Positions 25,753 to 34,595 of a DNA stretch of 64,000 nucleotides are shown piece after piece. Below the pieces are notes generated by a model that saw only the letters and a program-made list of their open reading frames with translations, ran no database searches and was not told the origin of the DNA. The stretch's first letter is position 1; every line of letters starts with the position of its first letter. The position numbers and the translations under genes were made by a program. The DNA is from Cupriavidus plantarum (GTDB taxonomy: Bacteria; Pseudomonadota; Gammaproteobacteria; Burkholderiales; Burkholderiaceae), in NCBI RefSeq assembly GCF_905397285.1, contig NZ_CAJPUX010000001.1, positions 1,116,001-1,180,000 of the forward strand, in the 5' to 3' direction.

Positions 25753-26874
25753 TCAGAACGGTATGTCATCGTCGTCATTTGGGCTCACGCGGGTCACGGC
25801 ATCCAGCTTTGTCAGTAGGTTTGCCATAATGATATTTCGCTTCTCTGGTGATGCGGCGCGAATTAGATGGAGGAACGTTTTGACGAAAGAAACGGGTATC
25901 TTATGTTTCGTGCTATAGGTGTGCGTGCCGTTGATGAAGCACCGGGTAATGACTGCAGGACTCGGTAGATACTCCTCAAGCATTACTCGCTTGTAAATCT
26001 CTTCAAGCTTACCTTGCAGAGCCGAGGCATCGTTGTTGTATTTTGCGCTATGGTCGATATTAACGAGAGCGTTAGCCAGTGCTGATGAGAACTCTTGATA
26101 GGTTTCGCGTTCGGAATAAGTGAAATCGACGCTTTCATAGTCAGTCGCAAATAGTGCTGTGCGGACATCGGAGAAAGATTTTATGCGGTTGGCCGGCTCA
26201 TAACGACACATTTGCTCCAATAATGAGGCGTGCTTGAATTCCTCTAAATTCAAATCCGTTATAATCTTCTCGAAGAGTTTTCCAACAAAATAGACTTCAG
26301 TCGTGAAGTCGTAAATAGAGCTCCTAAATTCGGCGGGTAGGTCGCACCACCAGTTGAGGGAGACACTTTTATCGTAATCGGGTCTGGTGACCGCTTTCTT
26401 TCCAAATCCGAAATCGATTATCTTTACGACGCCGTTGGTGTTGACTAAGATGTTGCCTTCTCGAATATCTCGATGAAGTATACCCATCTCCTCGAGGTGA
26501 GCAAATCCCTCAATCGTCTGTTGGAATACCTCGTTGACATTCTGCGGGCCTGTCAGCAAGGCTGTCCAAATATCGAGCCCTTGAATGTACTCCATCAAAA
26601 TGTAGCCGGCGGGCTTCTCGGGAAATAAATAATAATTGAATACTCGAACTACGTTTCGATGATTGATAAGGTGTAGTAGCTTTATCTCCCGCATGAAAGC
26701 GTCAAAAAGGCCGGATCCGAGATCGGCGCGGGCCGGAGCGTATTTCTTGCAGGCAAAACGCTCATCAATTGTGCTGTCGTAAAGGAGTACTGTTTTTCCG
26801 CAGGCCCCTGAACCTAGCTCTTTCTCAAGCACGAAATCTTTCCTTCTCAAAAACTCAACGATCTTGTTCTGCAT
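25753..26874 (-). CDS. Eukaryotic-type protein kinase with C-terminal extension
   Basis: 373 residues. Gly-loop GSGACGKT at 21-28, an ACKKY lysine near residue 43, catalytic loop HRDIREGN at 134-141 (the usual K-P-E replaced by R-E-G) and IIDFGFG at 153-159. All metal and base residues are present, so it should be active. The C-terminal 150 residues are helical, without membrane helix or PASTA repeats, and end in an acidic NDDDDIPF. Low GC relative to flanking genes. Stand-alone kinases in such islands include phage-defence kinases, but no specific system is matched. It ends five bases from the Shedu-like gene. Confidence 0.82.
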   Translation of the reverse strand: MQNKIVEFLRRKDFVLEKELGSGACGKTVLLYDSTIDERFACKKYAPARADLGSGLFDAFMREIKLLHLINHRNVVRVFNYYLFPEKPAGYILMEYIQGLDIWTALLTGPQNVNEVFQQTIEGFAHLEEMGILHRDIREGNILVNTNGVVKIIDFGFGKKAVTRPDYDKSVSLNWWCDLPAEFRSSIYDFTTEVYFVGKLFEKIITDLNLEEFKHASLLEQMCRYEPANRIKSFSDVRTALFATDYESVDFTYSERETYQEFSSALANALVNIDHSAKYNNDASALQGKLEEIYKRVMLEEYLPSPAVITRCFINGTHTYSTKHKIPVSFVKTFLHLIRAASPEKRNIIMANLLTKLDAVTRVSPNDDDDIPF

Positions 26875-27419
26875 TGTTGTTGTTCCGGAGTCGTTACTGG
26901 TTCGGGGCTGTAGGTAGCTGCATCCTACTACGCCAATTGGTGCTTGGCATTTTCAAGAGGCTCAGGCGGAAGCCAGTTCTTCATCTCGCCGCGGACACCT
27001 CTGCTTGTGTGTGGTCCGTTATGACATCGCTCGTCTTCAGCTCGCGCCTCGGGCGCGAGGTTTCTGAGCAGGCGGCGGACGCCATGGAAAACCATGCTGT
27101 CATCCGCTATTCCGTAAAACGATGCGGCGACGGAAGTGATCCGTAGGCTTGTCAGAGGGCATGTATACGTCCCCGGTGTTACGCGGCAGCAATGGCTGTG
27201 TGACAGCGAAAAGCCTTATGTAGTCAGGGTTCGCGGGCTTTCGAGGAGGTGGAGTTAATATACGGGCCATTCTCGGCCCGTTAGTCGTTGGCCGCTTCGC
27301 GGCGAGGTTTAGACGGTTGCTCGTCCGCGCGTCGAACGGCGCGAACGACTCTTACTGGCCGTTCGCAGTCATCACCCATCATCCCCCACCGTCCCCACCC
27401 CAACATAAACCCAACCCCC
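26875..27419. other. Non-coding stretch, about 545 bases, right edge of the low-GC patch
   Basis: No supported gene. Two inverted repeats are visible: ACGGGCC/GGCCCGT (27262-27281) and CGAACGGC/GCCGTTCG (27332-27364), neither followed by a T run. Composition returns to high GC from about 26,980 on. The stretch may contain degraded coding remnants that I could not identify. Confidence 0.5.
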
Positions 27420-28349
27420 TCACCCCCGCATCAACCACTTGATCCACCCCGCAATCGTCACGCTAGAAACGATCGTGGACAGCACCACCGCCGACGACAC
27501 CGCCGCCTCTCCAGCGCGATAGCGTAGTGCCAGCAGGTACGAGTTGATGCCCACCGGCATGGCCGCGAACATTGTGGCGACGCCGGCGTAGGCGGGTGGC
27601 ATGTCGAAGACGTGGAAGGCGATGACCCATACGAACAGCGGGTGGAGCACCAGCTTGCCGAACGTGATCAGGGCCGCGACGGTCAGGCCGTCGCGCAGGC
27701 GGTACTGGTGCATCGAGATGCCGAGGGAGAACAATGCGCAGGTCGATGCCGTCGTGCCGAAGGCGTTGACGATCGTTGCGGGGGTGCCCGTCAGTGGGAT
27801 ATGCAGCGCGCGCAGGACGCCCCCCAGGGCGAGGGCGAGGACGATGGGGTTGCGGGCGAGGCGTTTGGCGACGCCCGCGAGTCTTGCGCGCATGCTGCCT
27901 CCATCGCCGCGTTCGATCAGCACCGTGGCCGCCGTCATCATGATCGGGAGGTGGACGGCCAGCAGCAGGAACAGTGGCACCTTGCCCGCATCGCCATACA
28001 CCGCGAGGATGATCGGCACGCCGAAGAACACGGTGTTCGACTGGCTCGAGGAAAAGCCTGCGATGACGGCGGCCTGTCCCTCGGACATGCCTCGCCATCG
28101 CATGAACGCCGTAAGCGATCCCCATACCAGCGCGCAGCCGCCGAAGTACGCGATCCAGTAGCCAACGTGGATGGCCGCCCCTTCGTTCGGCTGCGCCATC
28201 GTCTGCACGATCAGCGCGGGCACCGCCACCGCGAACACGTATTCCGAGAGGCCTTCGCCCACCCGTTGCGATATCACGCCCATTGCCGCGAGTGCCCAGC
28301 CCGCTAGAACGATGGCGAACATGGGGAAGATCAGCTGGGTGAGGTCCAT
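27420..28349 (-). CDS. AEC-family transporter (auxin efflux carrier/malonate type)
   Basis: 309 residues with about ten membrane helices in two five-helix repeats: LIFPMFAIVLAGWAL at the start and SSQSNTVFFGVPIILAVYG with the conserved N/P residues of the first half. Family members move organic acids such as malonate across the inner membrane. No biosynthetic or catabolic partner is adjacent. It is divergent from the patatin-like gene. Confidence 0.9.
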   Translation of the reverse strand: MDLTQLIFPMFAIVLAGWALAAMGVISQRVGEGLSEYVFAVAVPALIVQTMAQPNEGAAIHVGYWIAYFGGCALVWGSLTAFMRWRGMSEGQAAVIAGFSSSQSNTVFFGVPIILAVYGDAGKVPLFLLLAVHLPIMMTAATVLIERGDGGSMRARLAGVAKRLARNPIVLALALGGVLRALHIPLTGTPATIVNAFGTTASTCALFSLGISMHQYRLRDGLTVAALITFGKLVLHPLFVWVIAFHVFDMPPAYAGVATMFAAMPVGINSYLLALRYRAGEAAVSSAVVLSTIVSSVTIAGWIKWLMRG

Positions 28350-28665
28350 CGGGAAAGCGCGAGACGGCGTGCAACGGGAAAGAAGTCGTGCATTGTATTG
28401 ACGTCGCTACATCGCCGCCAGCGTTGGATGATCGAAGCGTGTGGCGAACCAGTCTGGGGCAGTGGTCACGAAAAAGGGCGGTTCACGCACCAAAGGTGAC
28501 GGGCGCGACACCCCACGAACGGCGGATGTCGGTCACGCGGTTCGCTGCCGTTACTCAAGGAAAGTCGATCACGAAAAGACGGGGCGCCATAGCGGGGCGC
28601 CAATAAAGGAGGAGACGGCACGGTGGGCAGCCGACGGGGCAGCCTGCACAACAAGAGGCCGAAAC
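28350..28665. other. Divergent intergenic region, about 316 bases
   Basis: Lies between the AEC transporter and patatin-like genes. A direct repeat CGGGGCGCCA occurs twice close together near 28581-28602, and a strong AAGGAGG is found near 28607 with no start in the patatin frame. Probably holds promoters for both genes; none is assigned. Confidence 0.5.
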
Positions 28666-29841
28666 ATGAGCGATGCAGCAATGCGTCCCGCATCCAGCGG
28701 GGCCAGAAAGGCGTTGTTAATTGGCGGCGGCGCGCCGAATTCCACTCTGATTGCCGGCGCGCTGGCGGCATTCCTCGATCACGGCATCGAATTCGATGTC
28801 ATCTCGACTGCGGGCGCCGGGGCCCTCATGGGCCTGCTCTACACGGTGCCGCGCGGCGGCGACCGGCGTGGCGCGCTGGAACGCTGGATGGAAGCCGGCG
28901 TCTCCGACGAGATCTACCGGTACTTCCCGGTCAACTACAAGGTCTTCATGAAGCCGGGTGGCACCGCCGACATCTATCGGCAGTGGCTCGCCGCGATGCC
29001 ATGGACGCGGCCGTTCTTCGATGCGTTCGGCGGCGACAGTCCCAGCGGCCCGCAGGCCGACTGGATGCGGCTGATGCTCGCGAGCCTTTCGCCGAGCGAC
29101 CTCACGCCGAACAGTCTGGGCCTGTGCGCGCACCTGCCGTTTGCCGAAGAGGCCATCGACTTCGATGCCCTGCGCGCAGGCAACACGCATTTCTATATCA
29201 ACGCGTACAACGTCACGCAGTCGCGCATGGAGGTCTGGGGCAAGGACGTCATCACGCCCGACCATATCCGCGCCGCGTTCGCGTTTCCGTTCATCTATCC
29301 GCCGTATCGCATCGGCGAGAGCGACTACATCGAGGGTGCGGCGATCCAGCCCGTGAACTTCGGCGCGCTGGTCTCCGATAGCGCCGACGCGCCGGGCCTC
29401 CATCGGGACCTCGACACGCTGGTTATCTTCGACATCCTCGGATCCGAGAAACTGATTCGCAAACCGCGCGGGCTCTATGACGCGTGGGTGCAATCAATCA
29501 TCACGCCGCTGGTCGCGCTGGCGCGGCAGGACGTGCGGTTGTTCGAGCTCGAACACAACGTCGATGCGGTCTCGGGCGGGCCCAAGCGGCGCCTGCTCAA
29601 GGTCGATCTGATGGGCGGCATTCCGGCCGAGCACTGGCCCGAGGTCACCGACTGGTCGCGCTCGAACCTGCGGCGGCTGTTCGAGATCGGCCATGCGGCG
29701 GGCGAGGCGTTCTGCGCGGAGCATGGCGATCTGCTGCGGCAACCGTTCGGACCCGCCGATGCGGCACCTACCGTGCAACCTGTTCCCAATGTGCTGACAC
29801 GCGCCGAGATCGGTGCGGCAGCGCGGCTTCAAACGGCGTAA
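28666..29841 (+). CDS. Patatin-like protein, probable pseudoenzyme
   Basis: 391 residues from ATG 28666, seven bases after AAGAGG. The oxyanion loop LIGGGAPNS and the fold following it are patatin-like. The nucleophile elbow expected as GxSxG reads TAGAG (residues 48-52), so the catalytic serine position is Gly50. The dyad aspartate, normally DGG or DGA, reads EGA with Glu223. Both catalytic residues are therefore replaced, and hydrolysis by the known mechanism is not expected. The gene itself is intact with good coding character, suggesting a kept non-hydrolytic role such as lipid or polymer binding. Confidence 0.8.
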   Translation: MSDAAMRPASSGARKALLIGGGAPNSTLIAGALAAFLDHGIEFDVISTAGAGALMGLLYTVPRGGDRRGALERWMEAGVSDEIYRYFPVNYKVFMKPGGTADIYRQWLAAMPWTRPFFDAFGGDSPSGPQADWMRLMLASLSPSDLTPNSLGLCAHLPFAEEAIDFDALRAGNTHFYINAYNVTQSRMEVWGKDVITPDHIRAAFAFPFIYPPYRIGESDYIEGAAIQPVNFGALVSDSADAPGLHRDLDTLVIFDILGSEKLIRKPRGLYDAWVQSIITPLVALARQDVRLFELEHNVDAVSGGPKRRLLKVDLMGGIPAEHWPEVTDWSRSNLRRLFEIGHAAGEAFCAEHGDLLRQPFGPADAAPTVQPVPNVLTRAEIGAAARLQTA

Positions 29842-29961
29842 TGACACTGTAACAACGGACGCCCTAACGACGGACACCGTAACAACGCGTCATCACGGCG
29901 ACGCGGACACATACCGCGCGTCATGCCGTCTCTTCCAACACAGAACCAGGATTTCATTGCA

Positions 29962-31563
29962 ATGACCATCGTCAAACGTATCGTCCTGACGCTCGTGCTG
30001 ATCGCGCTCGTGCTGTCGGCTGTCAATGCCTGCGCGCTATGGCAAATCCATCGCTCGCAGGAGCGGTTGCTGTATCTCCAGTCCAAGGTGTTGCCGAGCT
30101 TCAAGGACCTCGATGCCGCGAAGGGCGCGGTCGCGGACATGCGCGTTTTCGGGTACCGGCATCTCGTGTTGTCGGATCCGCAGGCAAAGGCGCAGCTCGA
30201 CAAGGTGATCGAGGGCGCGGTGGGGCGGTTCGATGCCGCGCTGCGTGACTACGAACAGAACGACATCAAGGACGAGACCGATCGCAAGATGCTCGCGGCC
30301 GATCGTGCGGGCATGCAGGCATATCGCACGGCGCTGGTGCCGTTCTATGCGGCGTCCAATGCCAACGATATCGAGACCGCGCGGCAGGTGCTGTCGCCCG
30401 GCGGGGCGCTCGACAAGGGCGCGGCGCAGCTCCGGCAGGCCATCAACGATCATGTCGACTACAACTCGAAGATCGCCGGCGTGCAGGTAGCCGAGAACAC
30501 CGAGGCGTATCACTGGGCCGTGGCCAATGTCGTCGGCGGGTCGATCATCGCGGCGATCGTCGCCTTCCTGTTTGGCGGATTGCTGTGCCGCGTGGTGCGG
30601 CGTGGGCTCGAGGGCATGCGGGCGTCGATCGAGCAGGTGAATGCATCGCTCGATCTCTCCGTGCGGGCGCCGGTGGCGCGGATGGACGAGATTGGGTATG
30701 CGGCCACGGCATTCAATCAATTGCTCGACCGGATTCGGGAGGCGATGACGCTGGTGCAGCAGTCGACGTCGGCGGTGAGCACGGCGTCGCGGCAGATTGC
30801 CAGCGGCAATGCGGATCTGTCGGCGCGCACGGCGCAGCAGGCGGCGTCGCTCGAGGAGACGGCTTCCAGCATGACGGAGCTGACGGTCACGGTGCGGCAG
30901 AACGCCGATCACGCGCGCGAGGCGAACACGCTGGCGCTCGAGGCCAACGATGTCGCCGAGGCGGGAGCGACGGTGGTCGATCGTCTCGTTCACACGATGG
31001 AAGATCTGCATGGCGGCTCGGCCAAGATCGCCGAGATCACGGCGTTGATCGAGGGCATTGCGTTCCAGACCAATATCCTGGCGCTGAACGCCGCGGTGGA
31101 GGCTGCGCGGGCCGGGGAGCAGGGACGAGGGTTTGCGGTGGTGGCGGGGGAGGTGCGTAGTCTGGCCCAGCGCTCGTCGGCCGCGGCCAAGGAGATCAAG
31201 GGGTTGATCGACGATTCGGTGGCGTCGGTCCGCGAGGGCTCCGTGCAGGCCACGCAGGCGGGTCAGACGATGAGCGACGTGAAGCGGGCGATCCGGCGGG
31301 TAAATGATCTGATCGGGGAAATTGCTTCGGCTTCCGACGAGCAGAGCCGGGGCATCGAGCAGGTGAACGAGGCGATCAATCAGATGGAAGGTGTGACGCA
31401 GCAGAATGCCGCGCTGGTCGAACAGGCCGCGGCGGCCTCGCACTCGCTGGAGGAGCAGGCGGGAATGCTGGATGGGGCAGTGGGGGCGTTTCGGGTGGAG
31501 GGTGTGGTGAGTCGGGGGGAGGCGCCGCGCTGGAGCGCGGCGCCGCGGTTGGCATTGGCTTGA
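29962..31563 (+). CDS. Methyl-accepting chemotaxis protein
   Basis: 533 residues from ATG 29962; ATG 29923 is in frame but has no ribosome site and would put 13 polar residues before the first membrane helix. Helix 1 (IVLTLVLIALVLSAVNACAL), a four-helix-bundle sensor of about 160 residues with QERLLYLQSKVLPSFKDL, helix 2 near residue 200, HAMP and a signalling hairpin with [20 protein letters not shown]. The tail past the hairpin lacks a CheR-binding pentapeptide. Ligand unknown. Confidence 0.92.
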   Translation: MTIVKRIVLTLVLIALVLSAVNACALWQIHRSQERLLYLQSKVLPSFKDLDAAKGAVADMRVFGYRHLVLSDPQAKAQLDKVIEGAVGRFDAALRDYEQNDIKDETDRKMLAADRAGMQAYRTALVPFYAASNANDIETARQVLSPGGALDKGAAQLRQAINDHVDYNSKIAGVQVAENTEAYHWAVANVVGGSIIAAIVAFLFGGLLCRVVRRGLEGMRASIEQVNASLDLSVRAPVARMDEIGYAATAFNQLLDRIREAMTLVQQSTSAVSTASRQIASGNADLSARTAQQAASLEETASSMTELTVTVRQNADHAREANTLALEANDVAEAGATVVDRLVHTMEDLHGGSAKIAEITALIEGIAFQTNILALNAAVEAARAGEQGRGFAVVAGEVRSLAQRSSAAAKEIKGLIDDSVASVREGSVQATQAGQTMSDVKRAIRRVNDLIGEIASASDEQSRGIEQVNEAINQMEGVTQQNAALVEQAAAASHSLEEQAGMLDGAVGAFRVEGVVSRGEAPRWSAAPRLALA

Positions 31564-31564
31564 G

Positions 31565-31593
31565 GAAGGGGGGGCTTGGCCCCCCCTTCTTTT
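31565..31593 (+). terminator. Intrinsic terminator after the second chemoreceptor gene
   Basis: GAAGGGGGGG (31565-31574) pairs with CCCCCCCTTC (31580-31589) across a five-base loop, followed by TTTT. Confidence 0.85.
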
Positions 31594-31628
31594 GGGGCCA
31601 AGGTGAGCCCTCTCCCCCGGCCGCTCTC

Positions 31629-33386
31629 TTATGCCGCCTGCGTTCTCGGCGCGAAGCGGGCCAGTACGTGGCCCGACATGCCTTTGGCGAGCTCTTCCTC
31701 GCCAAAGAACACCTTCCCGATGCCTTCCTTGTTGAGCAGCGCGGACTCTTCCTCGCTGTGCGTCCGCAGCACGATCTCGATCGTCGGGTTCAGTGCCCGC
31801 GCGATGTTGGCCATCTGGCGCACGTCCAGCGGATTGGCCGTCGCCACCACCAGCAACGCCGCATTGGCGATGTGCGCCTGAATCAGGACGGCCGGGTCCA
31901 CCGCATCGCCCGACACCGCCGCGATGCCGCGTTTGCGCAGGCTTTCCACCAGCTCGCGGTTCTGTTCGGCGACCACGTAAGGCACGCCATTCGACTCCAG
32001 CGCCGCGGCGATCCGGCGTCCCACGCGTCCGTAACCGACGAGCACCACCTGACCCTCGAGGTACTTGCGCTCGGTCGTCATCGGCAGCTCGGCATACGGA
32101 TCCTCGCGTTGCTCGAGCCGTCGCGCGAACTCGGATTTCTCCAGAATCCACTTGCGCAACGGTTCGATAAACGCGAACAGCACCGGATTCAGCGCAATGG
32201 AAATCAACGCGCCCGCGAGCACGAGGCTCATGCCCTCCTGCGGCAGCAGCTTCAGGGACAATCCCAGCCCGGCGAGGATGAACGAGAACTCGCCGATCTG
32301 CGCCAGGCTCGCCGATACTGTCAGCGCGGTATTGAGCGGATAGCGGAACGCAAGAACGAGCGCCAGCGCCGCGATCGACTTGCCGAACATGATGATCAGC
32401 ACCACGCCCAGCACGTGGATCGGTTCCTCGATCAGGATATGCGGGTCGAACAGCATGCCCACCGACACGAAGAACAGCACCGAAAATGCGTCGCGGAGCG
32501 GCAGCGATTCCTCCGCCGCGCGATGGCTGAACTCGGACTCGCGCATGACCATGCCCGAGAAGAACGCGCCCAGCGCGAACGACACGCTGAAGAGCTCGGC
32601 CGCGCCATAGGCGATGCCGATGGCCGACGCGACCACGGACAGCGTGAACAGCTCACGCGACCCCGTGCGCGAGACCTGCCATAACACCCACGGCAGGATC
32701 CGGCGTCCCGCGACGAGCATCACGGCGACAAAGGCGGCCACCTGCAACAGCGTCTTGCCGATGGTGAGCCACAGGTCGCCGCCGCTCGCCTCGGCCGCGG
32801 CGGCGGCAGTATGCGCGCCGGGCGTTCCGGCCGCGCCGGCGGCGCCCGCCATATCGCCGCCCAGCACGCCGGCCAGCGGCGGCAGCAGGACGAGCACCAG
32901 CACCGTGGCGAGGTCTTCCACCACGAGCCAGCCGACCGCGATCCGGCCATTCATGCTTTCGAGCACGCCACGCGTCTCGAGGGCCTTGAGCAGTACCACC
33001 GTGCTCGCGCACGACAGGGACAGGCCGAAGATCAGTCCCGCGCCCCAGTCCCAGCCCCACCACCAGGCAATGCCCATGCCGAGCACGGTGGCGAGCGCCA
33101 TCTGCGCGACGGCGCCGGGCACCGCGATGCGTTTGACGGCCAGCAGGTCACGTAAAGAGAAATGCAGTCCCACGCCGAACATCAGCAGCATCACGCCGAT
33201 TTCGGAAAGCTGGGAAGCGAGGTTGACGTCGGCAACGAAGCCCGGCGTGGCCGGGCCGATGATGATGCCGGCAAGGAGATAGCCGACGAGCGCCGGCACT
33301 TTGAGGCGCTCGGCGATGAAGCCAAGGATCAGTGCAATACCGAAACCGGCAGCGAGCGTGGTGATGAGGGAGATGTTGTGGTCCAT
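31629..33386 (-). CDS. Kef/YbaL-type monovalent cation:proton antiporter (CPA2) with TrkA-N domain
   Basis: 585 residues. About 12 membrane helices of the sodium/hydrogen exchanger fold occupy residues 1-400, interrupted near residues 175-200 by an Ala/Gly-rich insert. The C-terminal cytoplasmic RCK domain begins VVLVGYGRVGRR, a nucleotide-binding loop. Length and arrangement match YbaL/RosB rather than KefB/KefC, and no KefF/KefG-type ancillary gene is adjacent. Likely potassium or proton exchange under stress. Confidence 0.9.
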   Translation of the reverse strand: MDHNISLITTLAAGFGIALILGFIAERLKVPALVGYLLAGIIIGPATPGFVADVNLASQLSEIGVMLLMFGVGLHFSLRDLLAVKRIAVPGAVAQMALATVLGMGIAWWWGWDWGAGLIFGLSLSCASTVVLLKALETRGVLESMNGRIAVGWLVVEDLATVLVLVLLPPLAGVLGGDMAGAAGAAGTPGAHTAAAAAEASGGDLWLTIGKTLLQVAAFVAVMLVAGRRILPWVLWQVSRTGSRELFTLSVVASAIGIAYGAAELFSVSFALGAFFSGMVMRESEFSHRAAEESLPLRDAFSVLFFVSVGMLFDPHILIEEPIHVLGVVLIIMFGKSIAALALVLAFRYPLNTALTVSASLAQIGEFSFILAGLGLSLKLLPQEGMSLVLAGALISIALNPVLFAFIEPLRKWILEKSEFARRLEQREDPYAELPMTTERKYLEGQVVLVGYGRVGRRIAAALESNGVPYVVAEQNRELVESLRKRGIAAVSGDAVDPAVLIQAHIANAALLVVATANPLDVRQMANIARALNPTIEIVLRTHSEEESALLNKEGIGKVFFGEEELAKGMSGHVLARFAPRTQAA

Positions 33387-33674
33387 TCAGCGGGCAATTA
33401 CCTAGCGGGCTGAAAACGGGCGTGGCGCCGGCTTTCACAGATTTGGGAAGGGCGTCGCGCTTTGGCGGATCGCGGCTGCGCAAGCCACATGGTATCGCAT
33501 GAATGCCGCACGCCGCGGAGAAGCCGTCGATACGCCTCGTCGCGCGCGATGGCCGCACCGCGCGCAAACCGCCGGTTCATGCACCCGGATCAGGCATGCC
33601 GGCCCCATCCCGGTGCGCTTTGCTGGCATCGCTCTTGCGTTGCAAGAACCTCACCTCAAGGTCAAGGAGTCGTT

Positions 33675-34574
33675 ATGAGTTTTGCCAAGCTGGCTAGCCT
33701 GATGGTTGCGGCAGGTATCCTGAGCGGCGCAGCACAAGCCGCCGAGCCGCTCACGGGCACGCTGCAAAAAATCAAAGATACGGGTGTCATTACGCTGGGC
33801 GTGCGGGATTCGTCGATCCCGTTCAACTACAACCTGGGCGGTGTCCGCCAGGTCGGCTATTCGTACGACATCAACACGAAGATCGTCGAAGCCATCAAGG
33901 CGCAGCTCAAGCTGCCGAACCTGCAGGTGAAGGAGATTCCGATCACCGCGCAGAACCGCATCACGCTGCTGCAGAACGGGACGATCGACATCGAGTGCGG
34001 CTCGACCACGAACAACCTGGACCGTCAGAAGCAGGTGTCCTTCACGAACACCATCTTCATTATCGGCACGCGCATGATGGTGAAGAAGGACAGCGGCATC
34101 AAGGACTGGGCCGACCTCAAGGGCAAGAACGTCGTGACGACGGCCGGCACGACGTCCGAGCGCCTGCTGCGCAAGATGAACGACGAGCAGCAGATGGGCA
34201 TGAACATCATCAGCACGAAGGACCACGGCCAGTCGTTCCTCACGCTGGAGTCCGGCCGCGCCGTGGCGTTCATGATGGACGACGCGCTGCTGTTCGGCGA
34301 GCGCGCGAAGGCCCGCAACGCGAGCGACTGGGTCGTCGTCGGCAAACCTCAGTCGCGTGAAGCCTACGGCTGCATGCTGCGGAAGGACGATGCGCCGTTC
34401 AAGAAGCTGTCGGACAACGTGATCGCCGGCCTGATGAAGGATGGCGAGATCAAGGGCATGTACGACAAGTGGTTCCAGGCCGCCGTGCCGCCGAAGGGTT
34501 TGAACCTCGACTTCCCGCTGTCGGAAGACATGAAGGCGCTGTTCAAGAACCCGAACGACAAGGCGCTGGACTGA
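33675..34574 (+). CDS. Amino-acid ABC transporter periplasmic binding protein (GltI-like)
   Basis: 299 residues from ATG 33675, preceded by CAAGGAG. The signal peptide ends AAQA before AEPLTG. The family-3 solute-binding fold is clear: ITLGVRDSSIPFNY, IDIECGSTTNN and FMMDDALL, as in glutamate/aspartate-binding proteins. No permease or ATPase gene follows, so it is an orphan here or serves a transporter encoded elsewhere. Confidence 0.9.
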   Translation: MSFAKLASLMVAAGILSGAAQAAEPLTGTLQKIKDTGVITLGVRDSSIPFNYNLGGVRQVGYSYDINTKIVEAIKAQLKLPNLQVKEIPITAQNRITLLQNGTIDIECGSTTNNLDRQKQVSFTNTIFIIGTRMMVKKDSGIKDWADLKGKNVVTTAGTTSERLLRKMNDEQQMGMNIISTKDHGQSFLTLESGRAVAFMMDDALLFGERAKARNASDWVVVGKPQSREAYGCMLRKDDAPFKKLSDNVIAGLMKDGEIKGMYDKWFQAAVPPKGLNLDFPLSEDMKALFKNPNDKALD

Positions 34575-34595
34575 TGGCGTAGTCGCAAGGACCGG

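Noticed and set aside
26769..27146. 125-codon plus-strand frame at the kinase 5' end
   Set aside because: First half is antisense to the kinase gene; the remainder has no recognisable family.
27332..27364. CGAACGGC/GCCGTTCG inverted repeat as attachment site
   Set aside because: No integrase, tRNA or direct-repeat partner found in the window.
28607..28660. Strong AAGGAGG followed by GTG at 28623
   Set aside because: The GTG opens an Arg-rich frame overlapping the patatin-like gene with no family; the patatin frame has its own AAGAGG and ATG at 28666.
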